Of a stretch of DNA of 64,000 nucleotides, positions 35,903 to 44,943 are shown in pieces (positions within the stretch are counted from its first letter, which is position 1; the number at the start of each line of letters is the position of its first letter). The DNA is from Planctomycetota bacterium. GTDB taxonomy: Bacteria > Planctomycetota > Phycisphaerae > WQYP01. Where the stretch lies: contig JAJZCR010000006.1 of assembly GCA_021851715.1 (NCBI GenBank), positions 1 to 64,000 of the forward strand, read 5' to 3'. Below the pieces are notes generated by a model that saw nothing but the letters and a program-made list of their open reading frames with translations, did no database searches and was not told the DNA's origin. The translations under genes were made by a program, and so were the position numbers.

Positions 35903-36616
35903 ATGAAAAATAAAACCCTTGTCCTTTTGGTAGTACCACCGGCGGGCGCAGAACCTAAGATGTCCGGCAACTCCGTGGACCTCAATTCGGCCAGCAACTT
36001 TGCAGTACTTGCCGGTACCGCAGTAGACAACACCGGTAAAACCGCAGTTCATGGCGGGGATGTGGGGGCCAGCCATGGCCCGGATATTATTGGATTTCCG
36101 CCGGGAACCGTTTCCCCGCCGCACACCACACACGCCGCCGACGCCGTTGCGCTGCAAGCACATACGGATCTTACCACCGCTTATGACGCAGCCGTAGCGA
36201 TGCCCTTAACGCACGACCTAAGCGGGCAGGATCTGGGCGGATTGACGCTGCTACCAGGAGTTTATCATTTTTCCTCCGCGGCAACGCTCCATGGAACCCT
36301 GACGCTCAAAGACCAGGATGATCCCAACGCGCAATTCGTTTTTCAGATTGGCACCACGCTGACCACCGCCAGCAACTCGTCGATTATTTCCATCAATGGT
36401 GGTGCGACCACCTGGGTGAAAGGTGGCGTATACTGGCAGGTGGGCGGCTCGGCAACGCTGGGGGCCGCCAGCGATTTTGCAGGAAATATTCTGGCCCGGG
36501 AAGATATCATGATCAACGCGGACGCCTCCATCCGCGACGGCAGTGCTCTCTCGCAAGTCGGACGCGTTACCCTTGATTCCAATCAGATCACCAAAGGCGA
36601 TCTGCCGATCACGTAA
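35903..36616 (+). CDS. DUF3494 (ice-binding-like) secreted protein
   Basis: About 237 aa starting MKNKTLVLLVVPPAGAEP, with GGGGAG ten bases before the ATG. The N-terminal segment is a short, weak signal peptide. The rest matches the DUF3494 beta-solenoid: SASNFAVLAGTAVDNTG, DVGASHGPDIIGFPPG, LPGVYHFSSAATLHGTLTL, AQFVFQIGTTLTTAS and the FAGNILAREDIMINADASI segment. Members include ice-binding proteins, but many occur in non-cold organisms and act as adhesins or surface proteins. No sorting tail (PEP-CTERM, LPXTG) is present. It converges with the diguanylate cyclase gene 115 bases away. Confidence 0.88.
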   Translation: MKNKTLVLLVVPPAGAEPKMSGNSVDLNSASNFAVLAGTAVDNTGKTAVHGGDVGASHGPDIIGFPPGTVSPPHTTHAADAVALQAHTDLTTAYDAAVAMPLTHDLSGQDLGGLTLLPGVYHFSSAATLHGTLTLKDQDDPNAQFVFQIGTTLTTASNSSIISINGGATTWVKGGVYWQVGGSATLGAASDFAGNILAREDIMINADASIRDGSALSQVGRVTLDSNQITKGDLPIT

Positions 36617-36731
36617 GGACTTGCACGTAGGGGCCGCTCCGAGTAACTGCGGTCTTCATAGGAGTCTCTCCGATTAATCGCAATCCCGGCCATTACTCGA
36701 AGAGGCTCCTGGCAATTGAGTATTTGATGAA

Positions 36732-37649
36732 TCAGGGCAACCGCATTCGTTGCGCTGCGGCAACTCCAGCGTCTTCGTGCGCCTTACCGGGGTTCTCCCA
36801 ATGGTACCCATCTGCGGCGGCACGGCTGCTGGCGAAACAGTATCCAGAGCCATCCACTTTAGCTTTATACATTGCGGTATCGGCATTTTTCAACAGCTTT
36901 TCAGCGGTTACGCCATCCCGGGGACACATGGCGATGCCGATGCTCAGCTTCACCATCGTTTTGAGGCTGGCGGCACTATCTGTTCTTGACACCTGGTCAA
37001 TCATGGCTTGCGCAATATTGGCAATAATGGCGTCTTGGTTGACTTCCATCACCAGACACAGAAACTCATCGCCTCCGGCGCGGCTGACGGTATCCTCATC
37101 GCGCACACACGCCTGCAAACGCTGGGCGACCAGGTGCAGAACCTTGTCTCCAACATCGTGCCCGCAGGTATCGTTAACCTGCTTGAAATTATCAATGTCG
37201 ATGAACAGCACCACGAAGGGACGACCATGACGCTGACCCTGGGCCAAAGCCCGATCCAATCGATCATTGAATAGGGCCCGATTGGCCAAACCGGTAATCA
37301 CATCATGAAACGCCAGGAACCGGTGCTTGTCTCCGAGCAATTCGCTGTTTTTCAACCTTTCCTCAAGGTCGGCCCGGGCGGAAATTTCCGCAGCCAGAGC
37401 CGTGCTTAATATCCGCAATTCTTCCGCGCAGTAGCGAATTCTCTCTTCAATGGCTTCAGTAAATGAAAGGGCCTCCCCCACGCCATCGGGGCCGTGGTAA
37501 GCGGCGAGTTTTTGCCTGAGAGCTTGATTGGCGGTGGAAAGATCGCGGGCGCAGGCCTCAATGGCTTCCTTTACCTTGCCACTCTTTTGAAATGTCCGCG
37601 CCAACAGAATTTCCGGCCGATCCACATCTTGTGAAAGCAACACACTCAT
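36732..37649 (-). CDS. Diguanylate cyclase (GGDEF domain)
   Basis: A 305-aa protein without membrane segments. Residues 1-110 are helical, with a coiled-coil segment (ALAAEISARADLEERLKNSE). The GGDEF domain spans about 115-275: FHDVITGLANRALFNDRL, VLFIDIDNFKQVNDTCGHDVGD, SRAGGDEF, and the late SIGIAMCPRDG. The active-site GGDEF is intact, and RDED five residues before it gives the RxxD inhibitory site at PleD spacing. It should make c-di-GMP under product inhibition. No partner sensor is fused. A roughly 390-base gap separates it from the divergent glycine-zipper gene. Confidence 0.93.
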   Translation of the reverse strand: MSVLLSQDVDRPEILLARTFQKSGKVKEAIEACARDLSTANQALRQKLAAYHGPDGVGEALSFTEAIEERIRYCAEELRILSTALAAEISARADLEERLKNSELLGDKHRFLAFHDVITGLANRALFNDRLDRALAQGQRHGRPFVVLFIDIDNFKQVNDTCGHDVGDKVLHLVAQRLQACVRDEDTVSRAGGDEFLCLVMEVNQDAIIANIAQAMIDQVSRTDSAASLKTMVKLSIGIAMCPRDGVTAEKLLKNADTAMYKAKVDGSGYCFASSRAAADGYHWENPGKAHEDAGVAAAQRMRLP

Positions 37650-38040
37650 ACAATGATCCTAAATTTCTCTGTCAATAATAGAAATCCATTTCAGAAATCT
37701 TATCCCCGTCCCCACCGTTCGGTTGCAATTTCCGTGCCGCATCGAAGATATCTAAACAATCAGAGTCATTACATCTCTCTGACGCCAACAGCCGCACGCA
37801 CCGGACAATTTGTCCGCGGCATTTTGTCCGGTAACGCCGTTTTGCATCAGTCACGCAGCCATCAAGCCCTCACCGGACCATGGCGCGTTTTAACGCTTTA
37901 TAAGGGGAAACTGCGTGTGCGCGGAGAATTGCGTTATTGGTACGACGTTTGCATGTACATCTTGCTGGTGATTGTGTTACCGCATGGATTTTGTCCGTGG
38001 GCGTGATCTTACCTTCATTACTTTAGCTAGGAGTTGACCA
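37650..38040. promoter_or_regulatory. Divergent control region between GGDEF gene and glycine-zipper gene
   Basis: About 390 bases between two divergent starts. A plus-strand frame (37653-38006) has improbable composition and no ribosome site, so I treat it as non-coding. CTAGGAG lies just upstream of the 38041 start codon. No clear -35/-10 pair was settled on. Confidence 0.35.
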
Positions 38041-38607
38041 ATGAAAACGGAAAAACAAACCGAGGAAATTACAAAGTCGCGACGCGATGCGAACCGTGAT
38101 CCGCTAAGCGGTGCGACCGGGGCTCATCCCTTGGGTACCGGGGCGGGCACCCTCACCGGGGGCGTTATTGGCGGCGTTGGTGCCGGTGCCGCCATTGGCA
38201 CGGTTGCCGGTCCCGTTGGGACGCTTGTAGGCGCGGCCGCCGGAGCGGTTATCGGTGGCGTGGCGGGCGGTCTGGCTGGCAAAGCGCTGGCGGAAAATAT
38301 TGATCCAACCATTGAACACGGCTTCTGGCGTTCAACGTTTACCGCGCGGCCTTACATTAAAAAAGGTACCTCCTATGAAGAATACGCCCCGGCGTACCAG
38401 TATGGCTGGGAATCACGGGCGAATTACCATGATCGCTCCTACGAGGAAGCTGAGCCTATTTTAGCGCGTGATTGGGCTAAGCATCAGGGAAAATCAACCT
38501 TGACTTGGGCGCACGTCAAGCACGCCGTTCGCGATTCCTGGCAGCGCGCCGATAGGAGAAAACCGAAGGCCGCAAAAAATGGGAAGTGGGCCAGTGGGGC
38601 AAAGTGA
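38041..38607 (+). CDS. Glycine-zipper protein
   Basis: A 188-aa protein with no signal peptide. Residues about 38-85 are a Gly/Ala-rich double glycine zipper (GGVIGGVGAGAAIGTVAGPV and LVGAAAGAVIGGVAGGLAGK), able to insert into or span a membrane. The second half is soluble and aromatic (YEEYAPAYQYGWESRANYHD, then ARDWAKHQGKSTLTWAHVKH). Similar proteins are common in bacteria next to small stress genes, without known function. GGAG stands six bases before the ATG. The 3' end runs into AAGTGGGG-like repeats and a strong terminator follows at 38672. Confidence 0.82.
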   Translation: MKTEKQTEEITKSRRDANRDPLSGATGAHPLGTGAGTLTGGVIGGVGAGAAIGTVAGPVGTLVGAAAGAVIGGVAGGLAGKALAENIDPTIEHGFWRSTFTARPYIKKGTSYEEYAPAYQYGWESRANYHDRSYEEAEPILARDWAKHQGKSTLTWAHVKHAVRDSWQRADRRKPKAAKNGKWASGAK

Positions 38608-38668
38608 CCTGTGGGGCGCGTAAAGTGGCACGCGTAAAGTGGGGCAACGCCAAGTGGGGAACAGTGTG
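38584..38668 (+). repeat. Degenerate AAGTGGGG tandem repeats over a gene end
   Basis: About eight imperfect units of the type (A)AGTGGGG occur from the last codons of the glycine-zipper gene to just before its terminator, including two near-perfect copies of CGCGTAAAGTGG (around 38617-38645). Several G-runs of three or four on one strand give some G-quadruplex potential. Slippage or a structured mRNA 3' end are possible explanations. Confidence 0.6.
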
Positions 38669-38671
38669 CGG

Positions 38672-38719
38672 CGGGGAAGCTTCTGCCGACAATGCCGAAG
38701 CTTCCCCGTTTTGCTTTTT
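38672..38719 (+). terminator. Rho-independent terminator after the glycine-zipper gene
   Basis: A 12-base perfect stem, CGGGGAAGCTTC (38672-38683) with GAAGCTTCCCCG (38697-38708), a 13-base loop, then TTTTGCTTTTT (38709-38719). This is the clearest intrinsic terminator in the window. It separates the glycine-zipper gene from the ferritin-like gene starting 45 bases later. Confidence 0.9.
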
Positions 38720-38763
38720 ACAGGTTCTCCGGGCTGGATATACAAAACAGGAGCAATAATTCA

Positions 38764-39258
38764 ATGGTAATGAAAACATCCGCAACTGAAAACAATCATC
38801 CCAAGTTGGTTCGCGAAGATCTCATTGATCTGCTCAACGAAGACCTCGCACGGGAGTACCAGGCGATTATCGCTTACGTCGTTTATTCCCAGGTTATCAA
38901 GGGCGCAGCGTACATGAATATCGCCGCCGAACTGGAGGTCCATGCCGCTGAAGAGTTGTCCCATGCCATCACCCTGGCGAATCAAATTGACTACCTGGGC
39001 GGAATGCCCAAGGTAATACCAAAGCCGGTCAAGACTTCCGATAAGGCGGAGGATATGTTGCGTTTTGATCTGGAAAACGAAAATGAAACGATCCGCAATT
39101 ATCGTCAACGCGTGCGGCAGTGTGAACAAATTGGTGAATATGCGCTGGCCGAACATCTGCGCCAAATATTGGTGCAGGAGCAGGATCACCAAATATCCCT
39201 GGCCACGGCATTGGGCGTGGAAGTACCCGACGTAACCGCTGCCAATCAACGCGCGTAA
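38764..39258 (+). CDS. Ferritin-like / bacterioferritin-type di-iron protein
   Basis: About 164 aa starting MVMKTSATENNHP, with AGGAG upstream; the second Met at 38770 is an alternative. It is a four-helix bundle. Di-iron ligands are visible: NEDLAREYQAIIAY in helix 1 (Glu), ELEVHAAEELSHA in helix 2 (ExxH), and LENENETIRNY with LVQEQDHQ in helices 3-4 (Glu, ExxH). This matches the bacterioferritin / ferritin-like family that stores or detoxifies iron. No heme-binding Met was assigned. Its neighbours are small stress-type membrane proteins. Confidence 0.9.
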   Translation: MVMKTSATENNHPKLVREDLIDLLNEDLAREYQAIIAYVVYSQVIKGAAYMNIAAELEVHAAEELSHAITLANQIDYLGGMPKVIPKPVKTSDKAEDMLRFDLENENETIRNYRQRVRQCEQIGEYALAEHLRQILVQEQDHQISLATALGVEVPDVTAANQRA

Positions 39259-39331
39259 TTGCCGCATCCGGATACGGACATTATTCCAATCGCAGCGATA
39301 CCCAAAAATGCGAGCCGCATTATATAACCGT

Positions 39332-39454
39332 TCACTTCTTCAATAATTTTATAATCACAACGATCAGCAGTACCACCGCCAGCACGCCGATCAGCATCCC
39401 AATCCACATTCCGCCACCCATCCAAGGCAGCATCGTAGGGTTTGCATGATTCAT
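39332..39454 (-). CDS. 40-aa single-span membrane protein
   Basis: A short frame encodes 40 aa: it begins MNHANPTMLPWMGGGMW and ends KLLKK. AAAGGAG stands ten bases before the ATG at 39454. A Met/Gly-rich N-terminus (MLPWMGGGMWIGM) is followed by one strongly hydrophobic helix (LIGVLAVVLLIVVII) and a basic tail, giving an N-out topology by the positive-inside rule. It resembles the N-terminal halves of small MGGGMW-type proteins found beside metal-stress genes. The function is unknown. Confidence 0.72.
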   Translation of the reverse strand: MNHANPTMLPWMGGGMWIGMLIGVLAVVLLIVVIIKLLKK

Positions 39455-39485
39455 CTAATCAAGCTCCTTTCGCTGCCGGCCACTT

Positions 39486-39755
39486 CTATTTATACGTTGA
39501 GGTATCGCCTGGCACTGTGGCCGGGGAATTGTCCGACGCGCCATCCCGCGCCGGGGCGGTGGTCGCCGGCGTGATATTCTTTACGTCGCGGACCAGACTA
39601 TTCTTATCCGCGCGCATTCTTGACTTATTTACACTCATCGTGACATGTGATTTATTTTCATTGTTCCCACCGGATACGCGGAACCATCCACGGTAGAAAC
39701 CCACCACAACCAAAATGATCACCAGCAGACCCAGTAGTGAAAATATAATTCTCAT
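39486..39755 (-). CDS. Small membrane-anchored protein
   Basis: An 89-aa protein starting MRIIFSLLGLLVIILVVVGF; an AAGGAAT site precedes the ATG. One N-terminal helix is followed by a polar, Lys/Asn/Ser-rich region (SVNKSRMRADKNSLVRDVKN) and a low-complexity Thr/Ala/Pro tail, probably outside the membrane. I do not recognise the family. It is on the same strand as, and upstream of, the 40-aa membrane protein, 31 bases apart, so the two may be one operon. Confidence 0.65.
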   Translation of the reverse strand: MRIIFSLLGLLVIILVVVGFYRGWFRVSGGNNENKSHVTMSVNKSRMRADKNSLVRDVKNITPATTAPARDGASDNSPATVPGDTSTYK

Positions 39756-40097
39756 AATATTCCTTTTTATTCAATAGACCAGAGGTGACAGGCACAATCA
39801 GAACACCCCACGGCTATAACTACAGCAATTCCCATGCCTGGAGAATAATTCGCCTAAGCCCGCATTGCAGTACGTGCCAGCGAACATAACCGTTGGCCGT
39901 CCTTCAACGGCACCGCGGGGGCCAACAGTGAGTAAGGGACCGGGCAAAAATAACTTCATACTTTCCTGGGGGGCTTTTGCCCGCGGGACTGGTTGTTCGC
40001 TGCTGACAGCTCCACGGGGGGTATGCGCGCCCGTCACGCCTCGCCAGAGGCCAAAACTGCTGCGCCGTAAAATATGAATATATTTTTGCGCGGTCTC
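39756..40097. other. Non-coding stretch before the second block copy
   Basis: About 340 bases with no credible gene. It lies downstream of the DUF971/dnaK transcript (minus strand) and upstream of the small membrane protein at 39755, whose promoter it should hold. No strong hairpin with T-run is seen. Confidence 0.35.
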
Positions 40098-40751
40098 AAC
40101 GGCCACACCTTCCCGTTGGCTATGCCCGCCCAATGAATTGCCCTCTTAACGATAACAATCCATTGCAGGCCTCCAAGCCACGCATTGGAGTGTATCCCGG
40201 TGAGAAGTGCCTCACCATCGGGAATTCACCGGGACTTATATAGGATAATTCACTACAACCATCATCGGATAAAATCGTAGAATCAGCCGGGCCAATTTGG
40301 ATTAAGCCAGATCAGCGGATTCGTGGTGTTGGGCGGCGAGTTGCCGGAGGTACGCAAAACTGTAGATGCCGGTAGAGTGTTGATCGGACCAGAGCACGCG
40401 AATGGCGTAATTGCCGACCAGTTCCGCTCCAAGGGCGGTAATGGGGCCGTCATAGGTTGTGCGCACCACCGGCAGTAACTGTCGGCCAAGCAGGTCACGT
40501 TCCCCTTGGCAACCGGCGCAGGGGCAAAACTTCCGCAGTACACGCAGCGAAATCATGGACGTGGTCTGATCGGGCCAGGTAATCTCCAGGCGCTCCGATT
40601 TGCGGAGCCGAATCGCAATCGGCATCAGCGGATTGTTGTCCATGGCTTATTTGACTTCATACTCGGCATCGATGACATCATCGGGCCCTTTTTTATCAGG
40701 TTCTGCCGCACCAGCACCGGATGCAGCACCAGCCTCGCCTTCCGGGGCGGG
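40098..40751. repeat. 654-bp direct repeat, copy 2 (native dnaK locus)
   Basis: This is the partner of 28658-29311, with 653 of 654 bases the same by eye. At the right edge the sequence continues into the complete dnaK, so this is the original site. The left edge lies in non-coding DNA about 200 bases past the DUF971 stop. No short terminal inverted repeats, target duplications or transposase are visible, so it is not an insertion sequence. Confidence 0.95.
40302..40643 (-). CDS. DUF971 protein (native copy)
   Basis: A 113-aa protein, same sequence as the copy at 28862. It starts three bases after the dnaK stop, so it is cotranscribed with dnaK. The cysteine motif FCPCAGCQGERD may bind zinc or an Fe-S unit. 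In other genomes DUF971 domains are joined to or near Mrp/ApbC-type Fe-S carriers; the link to dnaK is a local feature that could reflect Fe-S chaperoning, but this is inferred. Confidence 0.88.
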   Translation of the reverse strand: MDNNPLMPIAIRLRKSERLEITWPDQTTSMISLRVLRKFCPCAGCQGERDLLGRQLLPVVRTTYDGPITALGAELVGNYAIRVLWSDQHSTGIYSFAYLRQLAAQHHESADLA

Positions 40752-42572
40752 TGAGCCGCCCGCTTGCGCGGCGGACGAGGCCTTGTACATGGCTTCGCCC
40801 AGTTTCATGCGGGCCTTGTTGAGATCATCCAGCGCCCGCTGAAGAGCCGCTTTATCTTCACCTTTGAGTGCTTCTTTCACGCGGGTGACGGCACTTTCGA
40901 TGTCGCCGCGCTCCTGCGGGCCTACCTTGCCGCCATGCTCCTGCAGTTCTTTTTCAACCTGGAACACGGCTCCGTCAGCCTGATTTTTAAGATCCACCAA
41001 TTCACGCCGGGCTTTGTCCTCATCGGCATGGGCCTCCGCATCTTTTTTCATGCGTTCGATTTCATCCTTGGAAAGACCGCTATGGCCTTTGATTTCCACC
41101 TTGTTTTCCTTGCCGGTGGCTTTGTCCTTGGCCCTGACATTCAAAATGCCGTTGACATCAATATCAAACGCAACCTCAATCTGCGGTGTCCCACGGGCGG
41201 CAGGCGGAATACCGGTAAGCTGGAACCGGCCCAGGGTACGGTTGTCACGGGCAAACTCGCGTTCACCCTGAAGCACGTGAATTTCGACACTGGTCTGGCT
41301 GTCGGCGGCCGTGCTGAACACTTCGCTCTTGCTGCTGGGAATGGTGGTGTTACGCGGAATCAGGACCGTCATCACGCCGCCAAGGGTTTCCACGCCCAGG
41401 GACAACGGCGTAACATCCAGCACCAGAATATCTTTGACTTCTCCGGTGGTAATTCCTCCCTGAACAGCAGCGCCCAGCGCAACAGCTTCGTCCGGGTTGA
41501 CGCTTTTGTTGCCTTCCTTGCCAAACATTTCCTTCACCAGTTGCTGCACGCGCGGAATACGCGTGGAACCACCCACCAGCAGCACTTCATCGACATCCTT
41601 GGCTGCGATTTTGGCGTCTTGCAAAGCCTTGAGCACGGGTTGACGGCAACGCTCGGTGAGATGATTGGTAAGCGCTTCAAACTTGCTGCGCGTGATGGTC
41701 ATCTGCAAATGCTTCGGCCCGCTGGCATCAGCGGTGATAAACGGCAGATTAACACTGGTTTCCATATTATTAGAAAGCTCAATTTTGGCCTTTTCGGCGG
41801 CCTCGCGCAGGCGTTGCAGAGCCATCGGATCTTTCCGCAGATCAATACCTTGTTGTTTGCGGAATTCTTCCGCGATGTAATCGCTGATCACCTGATCGTA
41901 GTCGTCTCCACCGAGGTGGGTATCACCATTGATGGAAAGCACTTCGAAAACACCGTCACCCACATCCAGCACCGATACGTCAAAAGTGCCACCGCCCAGG
42001 TCGAACACGGCGATTTTGCCGCCCTTTTTCTTATCCATGCCGTAAGCCAATGCCGCAGCGGTCGGTTCAGGCAATACCCGTTTCACATTCAACCCCGCGA
42101 TTTCACCGGCTTCTTTGGTGGCCAGCCGCTGGGAATCATTAAAATAAGCCGGGACGGTAATGATGGCGTCGGTAACTTTTTGGCCCAGATAGTCTTCCGC
42201 GGTTTTTTTAAGATCCTGTAAAATCATGGCGGAAACTTCAGGTGGCGTGTAATCTTTACTGCGAACCTCAACCTTCACCAATTCTTCCGGTCCACCCACG
42301 ATCTTGTATGGAACAAGCTTTTCTTCCCCGGTAACTTCAGAGTGCCGCCGACCCATGAATCGCTTGATGGAAAACACTGTGTTTTGCGGATTCGTAACCT
42401 GCTGGTGTTTGGCCGGCAAGCCCACCAGCCGCTCTCCCTTGTCTGTAAATCCAACGACGGATGGCGTGAGCCGCGAACCCTGCGAGTTAATTAACACTTT
42501 CGGTTGCGAGCCTTCCATGACGGCCACGACTGAATTGGTTGTACCAAGATCAATTCCAATAACCTTTGCCAT
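40647..42572 (-). CDS. dnaK: Molecular chaperone DnaK (Hsp70)
   Basis: About 641 aa starting [20 protein letters not shown]. The ATPase domain shows [49 protein letters not shown] and [17 protein letters not shown]. The substrate domain begins at [18 protein letters not shown], and the C-terminus ends in the conserved [11 protein letters not shown]. Length and motifs are complete. No grpE or dnaJ is adjacent and no CIRCE element (TTAGCACTC-N9-GAGTGCTAA) was found upstream, so heat control is by another route or at another level. Confidence 0.98.
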   Translation of the reverse strand: MAKVIGIDLGTTNSVVAVMEGSQPKVLINSQGSRLTPSVVGFTDKGERLVGLPAKHQQVTNPQNTVFSIKRFMGRRHSEVTGEEKLVPYKIVGGPEELVKVEVRSKDYTPPEVSAMILQDLKKTAEDYLGQKVTDAIITVPAYFNDSQRLATKEAGEIAGLNVKRVLPEPTAAALAYGMDKKKGGKIAVFDLGGGTFDVSVLDVGDGVFEVLSINGDTHLGGDDYDQVISDYIAEEFRKQQGIDLRKDPMALQRLREAAEKAKIELSNNMETSVNLPFITADASGPKHLQMTITRSKFEALTNHLTERCRQPVLKALQDAKIAAKDVDEVLLVGGSTRIPRVQQLVKEMFGKEGNKSVNPDEAVALGAAVQGGITTGEVKDILVLDVTPLSLGVETLGGVMTVLIPRNTTIPSSKSEVFSTAADSQTSVEIHVLQGEREFARDNRTLGRFQLTGIPPAARGTPQIEVAFDIDVNGILNVRAKDKATGKENKVEIKGHSGLSKDEIERMKKDAEAHADEDKARRELVDLKNQADGAVFQVEKELQEHGGKVGPQERGDIESAVTRVKEALKGEDKAALQRALDDLNKARMKLGEAMYKASSAAQAGGSPAPEGEAGAASGAGAAEPDKKGPDDVIDAEYEVK

Positions 42573-42905
42573 TTGCATCATTCCTTTTTTGTGGTTTCTC
42601 GGGCAAATCCGGGTTAACTTTAACCCGCACTGCGCCCGCAGTTACATTTTATCCGCCGGTCTCAGCTTTCGTCTCGTCGTCGCCGGCGTGCCTTCACCCA
42701 CTGGGTTAGAGGGCTTGTTTAGCACGTTAAGCAAGCGCCGTGCCGCACGGCCAATCTGGCCAAAAAGTTAATCATAAATCTATTTTTAAATTAGGCTTAT
42801 ATCGCTTAACAAATTTATCATGTCGGCTTCCGCAAGACCACCAAAAACAATTTTCGGCAAGCCGTTGTTGGGTATTCCTGCCACCTTGGCAGTATCGCGT
42901 CAGTC
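42573..42905. promoter_or_regulatory. Upstream region of dnaK
   Basis: About 330 bases, AT-rich near 42770-42850. It holds the dnaK promoter and the end of the GT39 transcript. A short hairpin CTGCCA-cct-TGGCAG lies at 42878-42892, right after the GT39 stop, without T-run. GCTTG-N14-CAAGC lies around 42713-42737. On the minus strand TTGTTA with an AT-rich segment 17 bases on is a weak promoter candidate. Confidence 0.4.
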
Positions 42906-44834
42906 TTATTTTTTTAAAGCGGGTTTGGTGACCTTGGGCAGAGCCGGTGCCACATTAGTCAAGACCGTCAGGTGAGTAAGGCGGCCCTTGGCCACTTTGA
43001 CGCCGCGGTATTGGCTCTGAATCCAAAATTTCAGGTGTAAAGACTCCAGCCTTTTAAGCACTCGTCGGTCCACCAGCACGCAATATTTGTTGTCACTGAC
43101 CAATGGAGCTTGGCCGATGGTTTGAAATTTCACCACCTGAGACAATTGCCGCGCTCCGGAACAAAGTTGTATCCTGCCACCGCTGTAAAACACCAGCGAC
43201 GGTTCAATATAGCCTGCGGCGGCAAGTTTGTACCCATGCCTTTCAAAGCGGGCCATCAAATGGCCGGTCTGCCGACTGATCTGCAACGCCTTAATATCCG
43301 GTAAAACGGTGGTCATCAATAAGGTAATGCTGATCATAAACGAAAAGGCCGTAACATAAGGCCAGGATGGGTGGTTCCAACTGACGGCACCGGCCACGCC
43401 GACGGCGGCCAAGGATGCCGCCAGAAGAATGCTCCAGCGAAAAATATTATGTTGATCCTCAGGCTGCAGATACCGCATTCCGAAAATGGTCAGGCCGGCC
43501 AATACCAGCCAGATGATCATCCAGGTCCAGCGGGCGGTAGCAAACCATTTCGCCGCTAGTACGTCCGTCGTCCGGTGCCAGCTTTGTACCAGCACATCGG
43601 CACAGATAATTGCCAGGGGAATATATAAAGGGAGAACATACTGCACCATTTTCGTGACAATCAATTCAAAAATTATCCAGGCGGGAACCACCCACGCCAG
43701 CAGGAATTCATAAGGTCCCGGGTCGATGGCAATAGGCCCGCGTCGCCGCACCCGCCGCACCACGTGATAAGCGGCCGGAATTAACAGCACGCTCCACGGC
43801 CAGAAGGTGGCCCAGATGATCAACAGATAAAAGCCCGGCGGAAAGCCGTGGCTTTGCAAGCCCGAGGTGGTCCGCTCCACTACATTCTGCATGAGCATTT
43901 TTTGGATCAACAGTCCGTTGGTTTGAATCCATGCGGCTACGAACCAAGGCACAATAACCAGCAGCATCAACGGAATGCCCAGCAGGGGGCGAAGGGGCTG
44001 CCACAGCCGCCAATTGGCCCGCCGCACCGCACTTAGCATAAGATTCGGAAACTCAATGATTTTTGTATGCAGCGGAAGCGGTTTCCAGTTTTGCCATGCT
44101 TTGGCAAGTCCGCCTTTGGCGATGGAAAGCGTCCCCATGGTCGCCAGGACAAAAATAGGTGTAACACCCTTGGTCAATACTCCCAGTCCCATGCTTACCC
44201 AGAAAACCAGGACCATCACCAGCGATACTGGTTTCGCCGGAACGGGTTGAGCTTGATTTAAAAATTCGCCTGCCGCCTGGGGGCGAATGGAGGCAATACG
44301 CAGATGTACACCATCGGCACCGCCGGCGCTGATACGCGAATAATCCCAGGCCCGCCACGCCACCAGCATCGCCATGGTCGTAAAGAAAATCAGCACCGAG
44401 TCCGCCGTCGCCAGTCGCGATTCAGCCACAAACAGTACCGCCGTACCCAGGATGAGGGAGGACAACAGGCCGGTAATTCGACCAAAGCGTTCGCCGGCCA
44501 TCCAATACGTAACCAGAAGGGTCAGGATGGCGAACACGACGCTGGGCAGGCGCGCGGCCATGCCATTAACGCCGAAAATGCGGTAGGCCAGATCCATCAG
44601 CCAGTAAATGACGGGTGGTTTATCCGGCCGCAATACGCCGTCAAAGCGCGGCACAATGAAATTGCCGGAACGCAGCATTTCGCGGGCGGCCTCGGCAAAG
44701 CGCGGCTCATCCCGATCAAAAAGTGGAATGTGGTGCAGACCGGGAAGAAAAATAGCCGCTCCAAACAAAATAATCAGCAAAGCATCTTCCCAACTCCACC
44801 ATTGCCGGGCATCTTTTATTTTGGCTTCAAGCAT
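42906..44834 (-). CDS. GT39-family glycosyltransferase (ArnT/PMT-like)
   Basis: A 642-aa polytopic membrane protein with about 10-12 hydrophobic helices. The N-terminal luminal loop has the family's acidic pair in IPLFDRDEPRFAEAAREM and the RPDKPPVIYWLMDLAYRIFG segment. A soluble C-terminal domain of about 150 residues follows the last helix. Such enzymes move a sugar from a polyprenyl-phosphate donor to lipid A or proteins. Without a nearby arn-like set the acceptor is unknown. The PAP2 phosphatase gene diverges upstream, a possible partner in lipid-carrier recycling. Confidence 0.88.
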   Translation of the reverse strand: MLEAKIKDARQWWSWEDALLIILFGAAIFLPGLHHIPLFDRDEPRFAEAAREMLRSGNFIVPRFDGVLRPDKPPVIYWLMDLAYRIFGVNGMAARLPSVVFAILTLLVTYWMAGERFGRITGLLSSLILGTAVLFVAESRLATADSVLIFFTTMAMLVAWRAWDYSRISAGGADGVHLRIASIRPQAAGEFLNQAQPVPAKPVSLVMVLVFWVSMGLGVLTKGVTPIFVLATMGTLSIAKGGLAKAWQNWKPLPLHTKIIEFPNLMLSAVRRANWRLWQPLRPLLGIPLMLLVIVPWFVAAWIQTNGLLIQKMLMQNVVERTTSGLQSHGFPPGFYLLIIWATFWPWSVLLIPAAYHVVRRVRRRGPIAIDPGPYEFLLAWVVPAWIIFELIVTKMVQYVLPLYIPLAIICADVLVQSWHRTTDVLAAKWFATARWTWMIIWLVLAGLTIFGMRYLQPEDQHNIFRWSILLAASLAAVGVAGAVSWNHPSWPYVTAFSFMISITLLMTTVLPDIKALQISRQTGHLMARFERHGYKLAAAGYIEPSLVFYSGGRIQLCSGARQLSQVVKFQTIGQAPLVSDNKYCVLVDRRVLKRLESLHLKFWIQSQYRGVKVAKGRLTHLTVLTNVAPALPKVTKPALKK

Positions 44835-44943
44835 CCGTTATTTTCCACCTTGACACTACCTTGACACATTGGAGGTTGGTCAACTATAAGAGTTTTGGGC
44901 ACCAAGAGCCAGCGTAATGGCGCTTGTTACTTTGGAGATCAGC

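Noticed and set aside
37653-38006. A plus-strand frame of 117 codons before the glycine-zipper gene
   Set aside because: No ribosome site, unlikely residue composition and position in a divergent promoter region.
40764-42221. A 485-codon frame on the plus strand opposite dnaK
   Set aside because: It is antisense to a fully conserved dnaK, with no recognised domain.
42573-42905. CIRCE heat-shock operator before dnaK
   Set aside because: TTTAGCACG near 42717 resembles one arm, but the matching GAGTGCTAA arm at nine-base spacing is absent.
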